Positions 44,071 through 52,838 of a stretch of DNA of 64,000 nt are shown here, in pieces. The translations under genes and the position numbers were made by a program. The notes beneath the pieces are model-generated. The model made no database searches, was not told the origin of the DNA, and was given only the letters and a program-made list of their open reading frames with translations. Location: contig NZ_CP034328.1 of NCBI RefSeq assembly GCF_003940805.1, positions 2,542,001 through 2,606,000 of the forward strand, in the 5' to 3' direction. Positions within the stretch are counted from its first letter, which is position 1, and the number at the start of each line of letters is the position of its first letter. This DNA is from Tabrizicola piscis (GTDB taxonomy: Bacteria; Pseudomonadota; Alphaproteobacteria; Rhodobacterales; Rhodobacteraceae).

Positions 44071-44961
44071 CTAAAGCTTTCCTTCAGCCGCCCAGGCCCG
44101 CAGGGTTTCTTCGCCAACCTCGAAATGCATCGAATCTTCGCGGTTATAGGCCGCCCCCCAGAACCAGCCCTCATCGTTGAAGTATTCGGCAAGGATCAAC
44201 AGCCCGAACTGGGTGCCCCCATCGGCAAAGCCGTCCAGCTGTCCCTCCAGCGTCAGGTCAATCGCCGTGGCCCATGAATGGTTCGAGATTGACGTCGAAG
44301 ACCCGCGAATGAACCGCACGCACAACGCTCCCGCGGTCCCGACCTTGGCATGGATGTCGGGATCGGTCTCTTTCAGGCGGGTCATCACCCGTTCCAGACT
44401 TTCCAATGCCGGGCGCAGCATGGTGACCTTGATCGGGCCAATCTGGCGGGTTTCCAGCAATTCCTTGAGCCGTGGGTTGGTCATTGGCTGGCAATCGGTG
44501 TTGTAGCTGTCGCGCGGCTGGCCCAGAAGCTCCAGCATGGTCCGGTTGCGGGGCTGGGTGATGCCTTTGTTGAAGCGGGTCTTGGCCAGCTTCATCTGTT
44601 CGGTCAGATTTTCGGTGCCTTCCTGATTTTCAAAGTCCTCGTCCGGCAACAGCGCGGCCGGGTCGATCTCGATGAAATCAGACGTGTTGTCTTCAGTGGG
44701 CATCACGACCGGAGAGCGGTTTGCCAGCAGGCTCAGGTCTTCGCGCAGGCGGATCAGGTCGGAAGCCTGAGCTTCGGCCAATGTGCGGCCTTCGGCAACG
44801 CTCGCCTCCAGTTGCGCCACGCTTTCCTCCAACCGCTGCAGGCGCAGGTCGGTGCCCCCATCCGCCGTATCGATCAGCGTTGTCACCACGGCAAAGGCGA
44901 TGGCCGCCACGATCACGCCGATGGCCACGATGATCGGGCCGATCAGGGCACCTTTTCCCAT
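44071..44961 (-). CDS. Membrane-anchored M15-type peptidase (VanY/endolysin-like)
   Basis: This 296-residue protein has an N-terminal membrane helix (about 8-30), a coiled-coil-like stretch (about 40-75) and an acidic linker. Its C-terminal domain carries the M15 pattern: SNHSWATAIDLTLEG, matching SxHxxGxAxD with Ala for Gly, and a later HFEV. The two His and the Asp that would bind zinc are present. It probably cuts peptidoglycan stem peptides in the periplasm to let the secretion complex cross the wall. It lies 3 nt after the PP2C phosphatase gene and 4 nt before the TssL/TssM hybrid. Confidence 0.8.
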   Translation of the reverse strand: MGKGALIGPIIVAIGVIVAAIAFAVVTTLIDTADGGTDLRLQRLEESVAQLEASVAEGRTLAEAQASDLIRLREDLSLLANRSPVVMPTEDNTSDFIEIDPAALLPDEDFENQEGTENLTEQMKLAKTRFNKGITQPRNRTMLELLGQPRDSYNTDCQPMTNPRLKELLETRQIGPIKVTMLRPALESLERVMTRLKETDPDIHAKVGTAGALCVRFIRGSSTSISNHSWATAIDLTLEGQLDGFADGGTQFGLLILAEYFNDEGWFWGAAYNREDSMHFEVGEETLRAWAAEGKL

Positions 44962-44964
44962 CGG

Positions 44965-45723
44965 CTAGCCCGCCACCAGATCGACCACGATGACCGAAAC
45001 ATTGTCGGGGGCCCCTTCGGACAGCGCCCGGCGCAACAGCGCCTGACAGGTGGTTTCGGCAGGTTCGGGCTGCATCAGGATCGCCTCGATGTCCTGCGCG
45101 TAGACGCAGCGCGGCAACCCGTCTGAACACAAAAGCAACCTGTCGCCCGCCAGCAGCGGTGCCGCGGCATGGTCCACCTCGATTTCTGCGGCGGCTCCGA
45201 CGGCCCGGGTGATGATATGCGCCTCGGGGTGGCCTTCCGCCTCGGTCAGGCCCAGCTCGCCCCGGTCAACCATGGCCTGCACTACGGTGTGGTCATGCGT
45301 CAGCATCCGCAACCGCTCGCCGCGCAGCAGATAGGCCCGGCTGTCCCCCGCCCAAGCCACATGCGCGATCCCTTGCGAGATGAACAGGGCCACCACCGTA
45401 GCGCCCATGGTCCGTGCACCAAGCGATCCGGCGGCGGTCCGGATGCGGTCATTGGCCCGCTCGATCGCATCTTCCAGCGCCTCGGCTGGCGGGGCGTCAT
45501 CGTCGATCGTGGCGAGTGTATCCACCACGAGATCAGCAGCAATCGCGCCACCCTCATGCCCGCCCATGCCATCGGCCACGGCCCAAAGGATGCCGGCCGG
45601 ATCGGCAAGAATGGCATCCTCATTCGCCGTGCGCACGGCCCCACGGTGGGTCAGCGCATGCCCCGTGGGCCGTGGAAAAGCGGTCTGGCCCAGTTTCGGC
45701 ACGATGGTCGTGGGCTGGTTCAT
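44965..45723 (-). CDS. pppA: T6SS-associated PP2C-type Ser/Thr phosphatase PppA
   Basis: This 252-residue PP2C protein begins GHALTHRGAVRTANEDAIL and has WAVADGMGGHEGGAIAADLV with metal-binding Asp residues, then VAWAGDSRAYLLRGERLRML, LTHDHTVVQAMV and LLLCSDGLPRCV. It counters PpkA by removing phosphate from the FHA protein and so resets assembly. It is the first gene of the minus-strand arm, divergent from the OmpA gene. Confidence 0.93.
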   Translation of the reverse strand: MNQPTTIVPKLGQTAFPRPTGHALTHRGAVRTANEDAILADPAGILWAVADGMGGHEGGAIAADLVVDTLATIDDDAPPAEALEDAIERANDRIRTAAGSLGARTMGATVVALFISQGIAHVAWAGDSRAYLLRGERLRMLTHDHTVVQAMVDRGELGLTEAEGHPEAHIITRAVGAAAEIEVDHAAAPLLAGDRLLLCSDGLPRCVYAQDIEAILMQPEPAETTCQALLRRALSEGAPDNVSVIVVDLVAG

Positions 45724-45892
45724 CGCTGCCGCCCGCAGTCAGTGCGCACGGCGGCGCAGGCCTCGCGGCGGTTGGTCTGGCGATGGCAAACCACATGCAT
45801 GCCGGAAGATCCGATGAAATGGGTACGATTGAAAACTTGGCAAATATAGCATACGCTGGTTGTGCAATTAACAGAATTTTTAGGGTGTATTC

Positions 45893-46612
45893 ATGCTGCC
45901 CAAAGGCCTTTTCCTGGCTGCGATCTTGCTTGGGTCCTCAGCCGTGTCGGGCGGGGCTCAGACCCTGACCGATGACGAAATCCTTGATCGTTTTCTGACT
46001 CAGCGTGAAGCCTACACCGCCGTGCGCACCGGCAAGGGCGCAACGCGCGGCCTGACCATCGTGACAGTGGAAACCCCGGACGCGACCGCCCCCGCAGTTG
46101 ACGTGGTCGATGGTGGACCGGTGTTGGGCGACGCGCCGGAAGACGATACATCAACGGTCGTTGTGGCCGGAACCGAAACCGCACCGGCAACGGGCGATGG
46201 CACGGTCAGCCTGACCGAAGTTGCCGCCGACGCAGCACCTGCGGTTGATGCGTCGAAGGTCGGCCTCTTGCCCGAAGACCTGCAGGTCAACGTCAGCATC
46301 AGCTTTGACTACGACAGTGCGACGATCAAGGCTGACCAAAGGCCGGTGCTTGACCAGATGTGCAGGGTCATGCGCGCCAGCGACATCAAGCTGTTCCGGA
46401 TCATGGGCCACACCGATGCCGCAGGGTCCGACATCTACAATGAAAAGCTGTCGCTCCTCCGCGCCGAAGAAGTGAAGCGCCGCCTGATCAGCGATTGCGG
46501 GATCGAGCCGACCCGACTGGACGCCATGGGTCTGGGCGAACGCTTCCCGGCTGACAGCGCCGACCCCCGTGCACCGGAAAACCGCCGGGTGGAGTTTCAG
46601 GCGCTTAGCTGA
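45893..46612 (+). CDS. OmpA-family outer membrane/peptidoglycan-associated protein
   Basis: This 239-residue exported protein has a signal peptide (LFLAAILLGSSAVSGGAQ), a low-complexity acidic linker and a C-terminal OmpA domain: SISFDYDSATIKADQRPVLD, IMGHTDAAGSDIYNEKLS, RAEEVKRRL and a final PENRRVEFQAL. It binds peptidoglycan. At the edge of the secretion cluster, divergent from pppA across 169 nt, it may stabilise the T6SS complex (a TagL-like role) or be a general envelope protein. The upstream gap is AT-rich compared with the rest. Confidence 0.85.
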   Translation: MLPKGLFLAAILLGSSAVSGGAQTLTDDEILDRFLTQREAYTAVRTGKGATRGLTIVTVETPDATAPAVDVVDGGPVLGDAPEDDTSTVVVAGTETAPATGDGTVSLTEVAADAAPAVDASKVGLLPEDLQVNVSISFDYDSATIKADQRPVLDQMCRVMRASDIKLFRIMGHTDAAGSDIYNEKLSLLRAEEVKRRLISDCGIEPTRLDAMGLGERFPADSADPRAPENRRVEFQALS

Positions 46613-46618
46613 CGCCCC

Positions 46619-47551
46619 TCATAAGGGCTGCATCGGGCCACTGCCCCGCAAAGGCCGCACGGCAGCCCGTGCCTGAACCGACCCCTCAGCGTCCAATCTG
46701 GGCAATGCCAGACCAATCGCCGAGTCCAGCCGGGTGGCAAGCGCCTCGGACAAGTCCAACCGCTGCGCGGGATCGGCGGCTTGTGCGGCGATCTTCTCCC
46801 AGAATTGCGCAAAGGCCGGGTAGTCGGCGATGATCTGCGGTAGTGTGCCGTCAAGCGCAGTCCGCACCGCCCCAAGCCGCGCGCCAAGGATGGCCCAGTC
46901 ACCATTCGGCTGGTCGATCCCCACCGAACACCAGACCCGCAGCCGGTCAAGGTTCACGTCGCCAAGGTGCATGGCAAAGGCCTGCGGCAGGGGCAGGTAC
47001 GGATAGGCTTCGGCCGGGGCCTGCCCCCGGATCACGCACAGCTTCACACCCTCGCGGTAGCCCGACCGGAAGGCCTGCGCCGGGGTTGCGGCCATGTGAA
47101 CTTCGGACACAACCCGGTTGATCAGATAGAACGGAACGGTCCAGAAATCGAGCTGGCCCGCCCTGCGCGTCGCAGTCTCATGGCTGCGCAGGTCTTGCAG
47201 CAGGACACGCGGCCACAGCTTCACGCCGCCATTGCCATAGCAAAGCCCGTTCAGCCCGTTGCGGGCCGAAAACGAAAAGACCTGCCCCAGATCGCGCGGT
47301 GCCACGTCCAGCCAGCCGCCAAAGAAGGCGGGGTCGGTGATGCGGTTGTCACCGTCGACAGTGAACACCCAGTCGGACGCCCCTTCCGCGGCGCGCCGGT
47401 GGGCGGCATCAAAGCCCTGCACCCCATGCACCCGCCGCGCCCGTGGCAGCTGCGCCTGCAGATGCGCAAAATTCGCCTCCGCCTCGGGTTCATCATAGCT
47501 GATGAACACCACATCGGCGCGCGACAGGTCGATCAGGCTACCAGTCGGCAT
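46619..47551 (-). CDS. Hypothetical protein, glycosyltransferase-like
   Basis: This 310-residue protein starts at ATG 47551, overlapping the previous gene by 14 nt. The N-terminal ADVVFISYDEPEAEANFAHL and the middle GASDWVFTVDGDNRITDPAF, with an acidic DGD resembling the DxD metal site of GT-A enzymes, suggest a nucleotide-sugar-dependent transferase. LCYGNGGVKLWPRVLL also looks like glycosyltransferase-type sequence. It belongs with the two upstream genes in a three-gene minus-strand operon. Confidence 0.6.
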   Translation of the reverse strand: MPTGSLIDLSRADVVFISYDEPEAEANFAHLQAQLPRARRVHGVQGFDAAHRRAAEGASDWVFTVDGDNRITDPAFFGGWLDVAPRDLGQVFSFSARNGLNGLCYGNGGVKLWPRVLLQDLRSHETATRRAGQLDFWTVPFYLINRVVSEVHMAATPAQAFRSGYREGVKLCVIRGQAPAEAYPYLPLPQAFAMHLGDVNLDRLRVWCSVGIDQPNGDWAILGARLGAVRTALDGTLPQIIADYPAFAQFWEKIAAQAADPAQRLDLSEALATRLDSAIGLALPRLDAEGSVQARAAVRPLRGSGPMQPL

Positions 47552-47963
47552 GGGCACCCAGATGGACAATGGCCCCCGGCTGCCATTTGGCGGCCAGCAG
47601 CTGACGACAGCGGGCGATATAGGCCGGCCAGTCCTGGCCGGATGCATGGTCCAGAAGGCCGGCATTGGCGGCAGAGTCAGGCAAGGTGTCATAGGGCAGG
47701 CCCGTGCGGCGCACCTCGACCATGTCGGCGCTGTCCACCACCAGCACCGGCACCATGTCCTTCTCAGTGGCCATGCTGGTGATCAGTGGCACCAAGGGTG
47801 CAATTGCGGGCCAGTCCAGCCCCGTCAGATCAACCAGCATCACCACGGTCTGCGCGCCGCGCTCCAGCCGGTCGCCCAGCACAGCGGCATCCGTGTTGAA
47901 CGGCCAAGCCAACTGGTCCCGCAGGGGCGGTGGCGTCAGATCAGGGTCTGCTTCGGGAACCAT
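47538..47963 (-). CDS. Small hypothetical protein between glycosyltransferase genes
   Basis: This 141-residue cytosolic-looking protein has alternating hydrophobic strands (QTVVMLVDLTGLDWPAIAPL, DMVPVLVVDSADMVEV) as in a Rossmann-like fold, but I recognise no family. ATG 47963 gives a TGATG overlap with the upstream gene and better ribosome-binding spacing than ATG 47969. It ends inside the start of the next gene, so it is translationally coupled. It might supply a nucleotide-sugar or scaffold function. Confidence 0.5.
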   Translation of the reverse strand: MVPEADPDLTPPPLRDQLAWPFNTDAAVLGDRLERGAQTVVMLVDLTGLDWPAIAPLVPLITSMATEKDMVPVLVVDSADMVEVRRTGLPYDTLPDSAANAGLLDHASGQDWPAYIARCRQLLAAKWQPGAIVHLGAHADW

Positions 47964-49009
47964 CACCATGGCCCCACCCGTTGCAAGGCAAGCCTAAGGA
48001 TCAGGTCGGCCCAGGCCGCCGCCAGCATCGACGGATCGCGGCCCGCCATCGCACTGCGCGCGGCCTGACCGCGCGCGGCCCAGACCGCAGGCCCTTCGGA
48101 AAGGGCATCCGCCAAGGCCGCTTGCAAACCGCCCTCGGCATAAAGGATACCGCCACGTCCAGCCTCGAACGCGTCGCGCAGGCCGGGGCAGTCGGGGCCC
48201 AGCACCCCACGCGCCAAGGTCGCCGCCAGCAAGGCCGACCCCGAGGTCAGCGAAAGATCATAGGGCAGAACAACCAGATCGGCAGCCGCATGCAGCTGTG
48301 CCACCTCGGCCACATCCGCATGGCCCGTGCGCAGGATGATCCGCGGGTCGTCAGGCCGTGGGAAGGCAAGGCCCTGCTCCATCTGCCCGGCAATGATCAG
48401 CCGGTCCTTCGGCCTTGCCACCACCGCAAACGCCGCGACAAGGGCTTGCGGTTGCTTGTAGGCGGCAATCCTGCCGGGCAAAAGCAGCACCATCCCTGCA
48501 TCCTCCAGCCCAAGCTCTGCCCGCGCACGCAAGCGGTCGGCCTGCGGATAGTGCCCGTCATAGGAGGGATGCGCGATGACCCTGACCTTGTGCAGCGGCA
48601 GGTCCCAGCGCTGCCGTGCTGCAGCGACAGCGGGCAGCGAATGCAGATGGATCACATCGGCCAGCGCAAACAGCCCGCTGCGCAGATCGGCCAGCCTTTC
48701 TTCCAGCGCCGGGTCATGCGCGGCAAGGTTGTGGATCGTCCAGATCACCCGTCCGCCCCTGCCGCGAAATGCCTGCAGCCGGTCCAGAAACCCTTCCGCC
48801 ATGGCACCGGGCTGGCGCAGCACGGCGTCCTCCCAATGCAGATGGAACACGGAACCCCGGCCTTGGGTTGCCGCAAGCGTCTCCAACGCCCCGGCCTGGG
48901 GTCGGATCATGGGCGGCAAGCGGTCGTAGAGCTGGCTTTGAACCGGATTTGCCGCCCGGTAGTCCGGAAAGAACGTCAGTGCCACGGGCGGCCCCGGATG
49001 GTCGTTCAT
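47963..49009 (-). CDS. Glycosyltransferase, GT-B fold (GT4-like)
   Basis: This protein has about 348 residues from ATG 49009 and two Rossmann halves. The N-terminal half contains VALTFFPDYRAANPVQSQLY and RVIWTIHNLAAHDP. The C-terminal half contains GMVLLLPGRIAAYKQPQALV and later the acidic, Gly-rich sugar-nucleotide region (AADLVVLPYDLSLTSGSALL). It likely transfers a sugar to a lipid or surface glycan. ATG 49009 follows AGAGGGCG; a longer frame from 49078 lacks a ribosome-binding site and adds an atypical extension, but cannot be excluded. Confidence 0.8.
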   Translation of the reverse strand: MNDHPGPPVALTFFPDYRAANPVQSQLYDRLPPMIRPQAGALETLAATQGRGSVFHLHWEDAVLRQPGAMAEGFLDRLQAFRGRGGRVIWTIHNLAAHDPALEERLADLRSGLFALADVIHLHSLPAVAAARQRWDLPLHKVRVIAHPSYDGHYPQADRLRARAELGLEDAGMVLLLPGRIAAYKQPQALVAAFAVVARPKDRLIIAGQMEQGLAFPRPDDPRIILRTGHADVAEVAQLHAAADLVVLPYDLSLTSGSALLAATLARGVLGPDCPGLRDAFEAGRGGILYAEGGLQAALADALSEGPAVWAARGQAARSAMAGRDPSMLAAAWADLILRLALQRVGPW

Positions 49010-49144
49010 GGCGATAAGCGCCCTCTTTGGCCCCTCAACGTCCGCCGCCAGAACCACGGCGCCCAGCTTCAGGTTCAATTTGTGATTTTCAATTCAAAGG
49101 TGAGTCGATTAGCATCCTAGCATAGATTTTTTACGGAGGTTTTT

Positions 49145-49441
49145 ATGTCTAAATGGGTTTTTGCCAAGCTTACCGCCGTTGTCGCGGCTTTGGCCGCCCC
49201 GGCAAGTGCCGGTGAAGGCGACAAGTCGCCGCTTGTGAAGTTTCCGACCGAAGACTTGGCGCGCAACTATCTGAAACAGAACCCGACCGGCGACCTTGCC
49301 CGGCTCGCATTTCTGGCGCTGGTCGAATATCGCCTGATGCGTGAATACCCCGGCCTGACCAAGAAACAGGCCATGGCGGTCTTTGCCAAAAAGCCTGCGG
49401 TAACCCGCCGACCGCGTGAAGCGGCGGTCTCGATCTACTAA
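49145..49441 (+). CDS. Small exported hypothetical protein
   Basis: This 98-residue protein has a signal peptide (FAKLTAVVAALAAPASAGEG) behind CGGAGG. The mature part is short and basic (DLARNYLKQNPTGDLARLAF, EYRLMREYPGLTKKQAMAVF). It is unrelated to a family I know. It precedes the caspase/Sel1 gene by 24 nt, so it may be a partner or substrate of that protein. It is divergent from the glycosyltransferase operon. Confidence 0.6.
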   Translation: MSKWVFAKLTAVVAALAAPASAGEGDKSPLVKFPTEDLARNYLKQNPTGDLARLAFLALVEYRLMREYPGLTKKQAMAVFAKKPAVTRRPREAAVSIY

Positions 49442-49465
49442 GGTCCGGCATCGGGGGAAGACGCC

Positions 49466-52384
49466 ATGGCAGGCCGGGGTGCAATCGACGGGTGGCGATG
49501 CAGCCCTGCGGTCCGCTGGGGCTGGTCGATCCTTGTCGCACTTTTCCCGCTGGGCGTGCAGGCGCAGGACGCAACCTTCGCGCCCCGGGTCGCGCTGGTC
49601 ATCGGCAATTCAGCCTATCTCAGCGTCGAGCCTTTGCCGAACCCGTCCAATGACGCAAGACTGATCGCGGAAAAGCTGTGGCTTGCCGGGTTTGAAGTGA
49701 TCGAGTCCATCGATTCCGACCGCGCGACGATGCTGGCCGATATTGCCACCTTTCAAAGCCGTTTGCGCGATGGCAGCGAAGCCCTGTTCTACTATGCTGG
49801 CCACGGGGTGCAGATTGGCGGGCGCAACTATCTGCTGCCGATCTCGGTCGCGCCCGCGTCGGTTGAGGACCTGAAGACCCAGTCGATCGACGCGCAACTG
49901 GTGGTCGACATCATGTCCGGCTCGGGCGCAAGGTTGAACCTTGTGCTGCTGGACGCCTGCCGCAACAACCCCTTCGCCAGCATCTCGGCGGAAAACGCGG
50001 ACCAGATCATCTCGCGGTCCATTGCCCTTGGACTGCCCGAGGATCAGGTCAGCCGCGGCCTGACGCTTCTGGCGGACGTCAGCAGCGAAGGCCTTGCCGA
50101 GATGACCGCAGGCTCGGTCGAGACGATGATTTCCTTCGCCACCGCGCCTGGCTCGGTGGCGCTGGATGGGGCAGGGCGTCACAGCCCCTATACCGAGGCG
50201 CTGGCCCAGAACATCGACCAGCCGGGGCTGGAGATCAGCGATCTCTTTCGCGCCGTGCGTGCCCATGTGCGCGAGGCGACCGACGGGACGCAGATCACCT
50301 GGACCACATCGACGCTGGAGAACCGGTTCTATTTCTCACCAACCGGGGGCGATCCCCGCCAGACGACTGCCGGCATGGCCGTCGCGGGCGATACGCTTGG
50401 CATCCTGCCGCCTGACCGGGTGGTGGACCGGGCCTTCTGGCGCGCCATCCGCAACAGCGGCCGGGCCGAGGCTTTTGCCGCCTATCTGCGCAGCATGCCG
50501 GACGGCGCCTTCCGCGAAGAGGCCGAAGCACAACTGCGCGCAGCGGGCGGCGATCCGGCAACGCTGATCGACGATGACCCCCTGCTGCCCGATTTCGCCC
50601 CGGCCCGCTCCGCTGCGGAGCAGGGCGAGGCGCGGCAGGATGCACTGGACAGTCTGGATGGCGCGGCGCTGGGCGTGACCATCGGCACCGCAGCCCAACC
50701 GCTGAAGATTGACGGGGAGGGCGGCTGGTTCTGGGTCTCGGACCCGGCGCATCTTGGCGATGTCTCGGGGGCCACCGGAACGGTGCTGTCCGACGGTGCC
50801 GTGCAATGGCTGCCCCCCGGCGCCGATCTGGCCTATCTGCCGAAAGTCGGCACCAACGGCGGGGTCGATACCCTGAAAGGCGCGCTTCTTGGTGACGGTG
50901 GCGCCGCAACCCTTGTCGAAGCGCAGTTCGAGACGGTGGTCGATGCCTGCGATCTTCTGGCGGGCAACCCCTATGATGGCCAGCGCGTCACCGCAGGCAC
51001 CCGTCAGTTCATCATCGACCGGAACTTCGACGCCGCCATCGCGGTCTGCGAGATTGCGGTCCAGACTTTCCCCGATGTCCCGCGCTTCTGGGCCCAACTG
51101 GCCCGCAGCTACCGCGCCGCCGGCCGCTATGACGAGGCGCTGGTCTGGCAGCAGAAGGCCGTGGATGCGGGCTACGTCAACGCCGCCGTCTACCTTGGCC
51201 AGATGTATCTGGATGGTCAGGCCGTGCCGCAGGACTTTGCCAAGGCCAAGGAGCTGTTCGAATACGCCGCCTCTCAGGGCGACACGGCGGCCCAGACTGC
51301 CTTGGCCTGGATCTACCGCGCCGGGGTCGGCGTGCCGCAGGACTATGCCCTCGCGCTGTCGCATTACCGCGAAGGGGCGGCGCTGGGGAATGACTGGGCG
51401 ATGACCAACATCGCCGAATTCTACAAGGAAGGCTACGGCGTTGCCGCCGACCCGGATGAGGCCGTGCGCTGGTACACCGCCGCCGCCAAAAGTGGCGAGT
51501 TGACCGCGCAAACCCGACTGGCCCGGATGTATCAGGTGGGCGATGGGGTAGCGCAGGACTATACCCTCGCCCGGTTCTGGTTCGAAACTGCGGCCTCCCG
51601 CGGGGTGCCCAACGCACTGACCCGGCTTGGCCTCATGTATGAGGAAGGTCAGGGCACCGAAAAGGACCTTGACGCCGCCGTCCGGCTTTACACCCGCGCC
51701 GCGCGTGGTGGCGACATGGAGGCGCGGTTCCGGCTGGGCAAGGTCTATGCCTCAAAGGCGCCCCTGTATGACGATCCCGTCCGCGCGGCAGGCCTTTTGA
51801 CCCAGGCTTCGGAAGCGAATGTGTTCGGGGCCAACCGGGAACTGGCCAAGCTTTACGAACAGGGACGCGGGATTGACAAGGATCTGGCCAAGGCCCGCGC
51901 GCTTTACGCGACCGAGGCCGACAAGAACCCTTGGGCCGCGCGCGACGCCGGGCGCGCCTATGCCTCGGACGACGGGGCGGAACCGCTTTATGACGAAGCG
52001 GTGCGGTTTTACCGGATTGCCGTGGCAGGCAAGGTGCCGCCCGCCGCGCTGGAGCTTGGTCGGCTGGTGGCGGCAGGCAAGGGGGCCGATCCCGACCCTG
52101 ACGCGGCCTTGATCCTGTTTGCCCGCGCCCTTGGCCTTTCGGGCAGCGACGCAAAGCTTGCCGATGCCGCGCGAAAAGCGGCGGAAGGCGCCAGTGCCGA
52201 GGACATTACCCGCGCGGTGCAGACCTTGCTGACCGAACAGGGCCATTTCGCCGGGACCGTAGACGGCAAGCCCGGCCCCGCCACCCAATCCGCCCTTGCC
52301 GAAGCCTTTGCCAAACTGGGGCTGAGCGCCCCTGCCACGGACGTACCGACATTTGACGATCTTGCCATTCTCGCAGCGATTTAA
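49466..52384 (+). CDS. Exported caspase-like protein with Sel1 repeats and peptidoglycan-binding end
   Basis: This 972-residue protein has a signal peptide cleaved around residue 33 (PLGVQAQDA). A peptidase C14/caspase-like domain follows (about 40-280), with the His in YYAGHGVQ (H113) and the Cys in LLDACRNNPF (C165), so the dyad is intact. About seven Sel1/TPR-like repeats follow (about 560-790: VYLGQMYLDGQAVPQD, LALSHYREGAALGNDWAM and others). The C-terminus reads TEQGHFAGTVDGKPGPATQS, a peptidoglycan-binding pattern. It is probably periplasmic; the substrate is unknown. Confidence 0.85.
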   Translation: MAGRGAIDGWRCSPAVRWGWSILVALFPLGVQAQDATFAPRVALVIGNSAYLSVEPLPNPSNDARLIAEKLWLAGFEVIESIDSDRATMLADIATFQSRLRDGSEALFYYAGHGVQIGGRNYLLPISVAPASVEDLKTQSIDAQLVVDIMSGSGARLNLVLLDACRNNPFASISAENADQIISRSIALGLPEDQVSRGLTLLADVSSEGLAEMTAGSVETMISFATAPGSVALDGAGRHSPYTEALAQNIDQPGLEISDLFRAVRAHVREATDGTQITWTTSTLENRFYFSPTGGDPRQTTAGMAVAGDTLGILPPDRVVDRAFWRAIRNSGRAEAFAAYLRSMPDGAFREEAEAQLRAAGGDPATLIDDDPLLPDFAPARSAAEQGEARQDALDSLDGAALGVTIGTAAQPLKIDGEGGWFWVSDPAHLGDVSGATGTVLSDGAVQWLPPGADLAYLPKVGTNGGVDTLKGALLGDGGAATLVEAQFETVVDACDLLAGNPYDGQRVTAGTRQFIIDRNFDAAIAVCEIAVQTFPDVPRFWAQLARSYRAAGRYDEALVWQQKAVDAGYVNAAVYLGQMYLDGQAVPQDFAKAKELFEYAASQGDTAAQTALAWIYRAGVGVPQDYALALSHYREGAALGNDWAMTNIAEFYKEGYGVAADPDEAVRWYTAAAKSGELTAQTRLARMYQVGDGVAQDYTLARFWFETAASRGVPNALTRLGLMYEEGQGTEKDLDAAVRLYTRAARGGDMEARFRLGKVYASKAPLYDDPVRAAGLLTQASEANVFGANRELAKLYEQGRGIDKDLAKARALYATEADKNPWAARDAGRAYASDDGAEPLYDEAVRFYRIAVAGKVPPAALELGRLVAAGKGADPDPDAALILFARALGLSGSDAKLADAARKAAEGASAEDITRAVQTLLTEQGHFAGTVDGKPGPATQSALAEAFAKLGLSAPATDVPTFDDLAILAAI

Positions 52385-52394
52385 GGAGCGTATT

Positions 52395-52838
52395 ATGCCA
52401 AAACTTTCCCTTCCGACCATAGCGCTGGCGTTGACCGGGGCCTTGTTGCTCACCGGCTGCACCGAAACCATGATGGCGGGCGGCACCGGGTCTGACTCGG
52501 GCGCCGTGGCCAGTCTTCGCAGCAAGGGCTTCAAGCCGACTGCCCGCGACAGTGGGGGCCAGATCATCGCGATGACCTACTCCGGACCGGTCACAAGTGC
52601 CGTCGTCTGCGGTGCCAAAGGCAAGCCAAAGGGACCGATCACACCGCAGATGACCGACCTTGATGGCACCGCAAAACGGGCGACGCTGGACGCCTATGTG
52701 ATTCTGAACGATGGCAGGGTGGTCAGCGGGATCTACGCCCTTGTGCTGCGTGCCAAGGGCAAGATGCCGGAAGGGATCGACTTTGCCCCCGGCGAATCCA
52801 AGGCCTTTGCCTCGGGCCTGACCTGCACGAACACATGA
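52395..52838 (+). CDS. Exported lipoprotein, unknown family
   Basis: This 147-residue lipoprotein has a hydrophobic signal and lipobox LTGC (Cys 22). The mature region (GGTGSDSGAVASLRSKGFKP, DSGGQIIAMTYSGPVTSAVV, LDAYVILNDGRVVSGIYALV) is beta-rich. ATG 52395 follows AAGGAG; the longer frame from 52353 overlaps the caspase-like gene and would hide the signal. It lies 10 nt after that gene and overlaps the next by 4 nt, suggesting one operon. Confidence 0.75.
   Translation: MPKLSLPTIALALTGALLLTGCTETMMAGGTGSDSGAVASLRSKGFKPTARDSGGQIIAMTYSGPVTSAVVCGAKGKPKGPITPQMTDLDGTAKRATLDAYVILNDGRVVSGIYALVLRAKGKMPEGIDFAPGESKAFASGLTCTNT

Noticed and set aside
45724..45892. Sigma-70-like boxes before the OmpA gene
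   Set aside because: Only partial matches to -35 and -10 boxes are visible in an AT-rich gap, too weak to list as a promoter.
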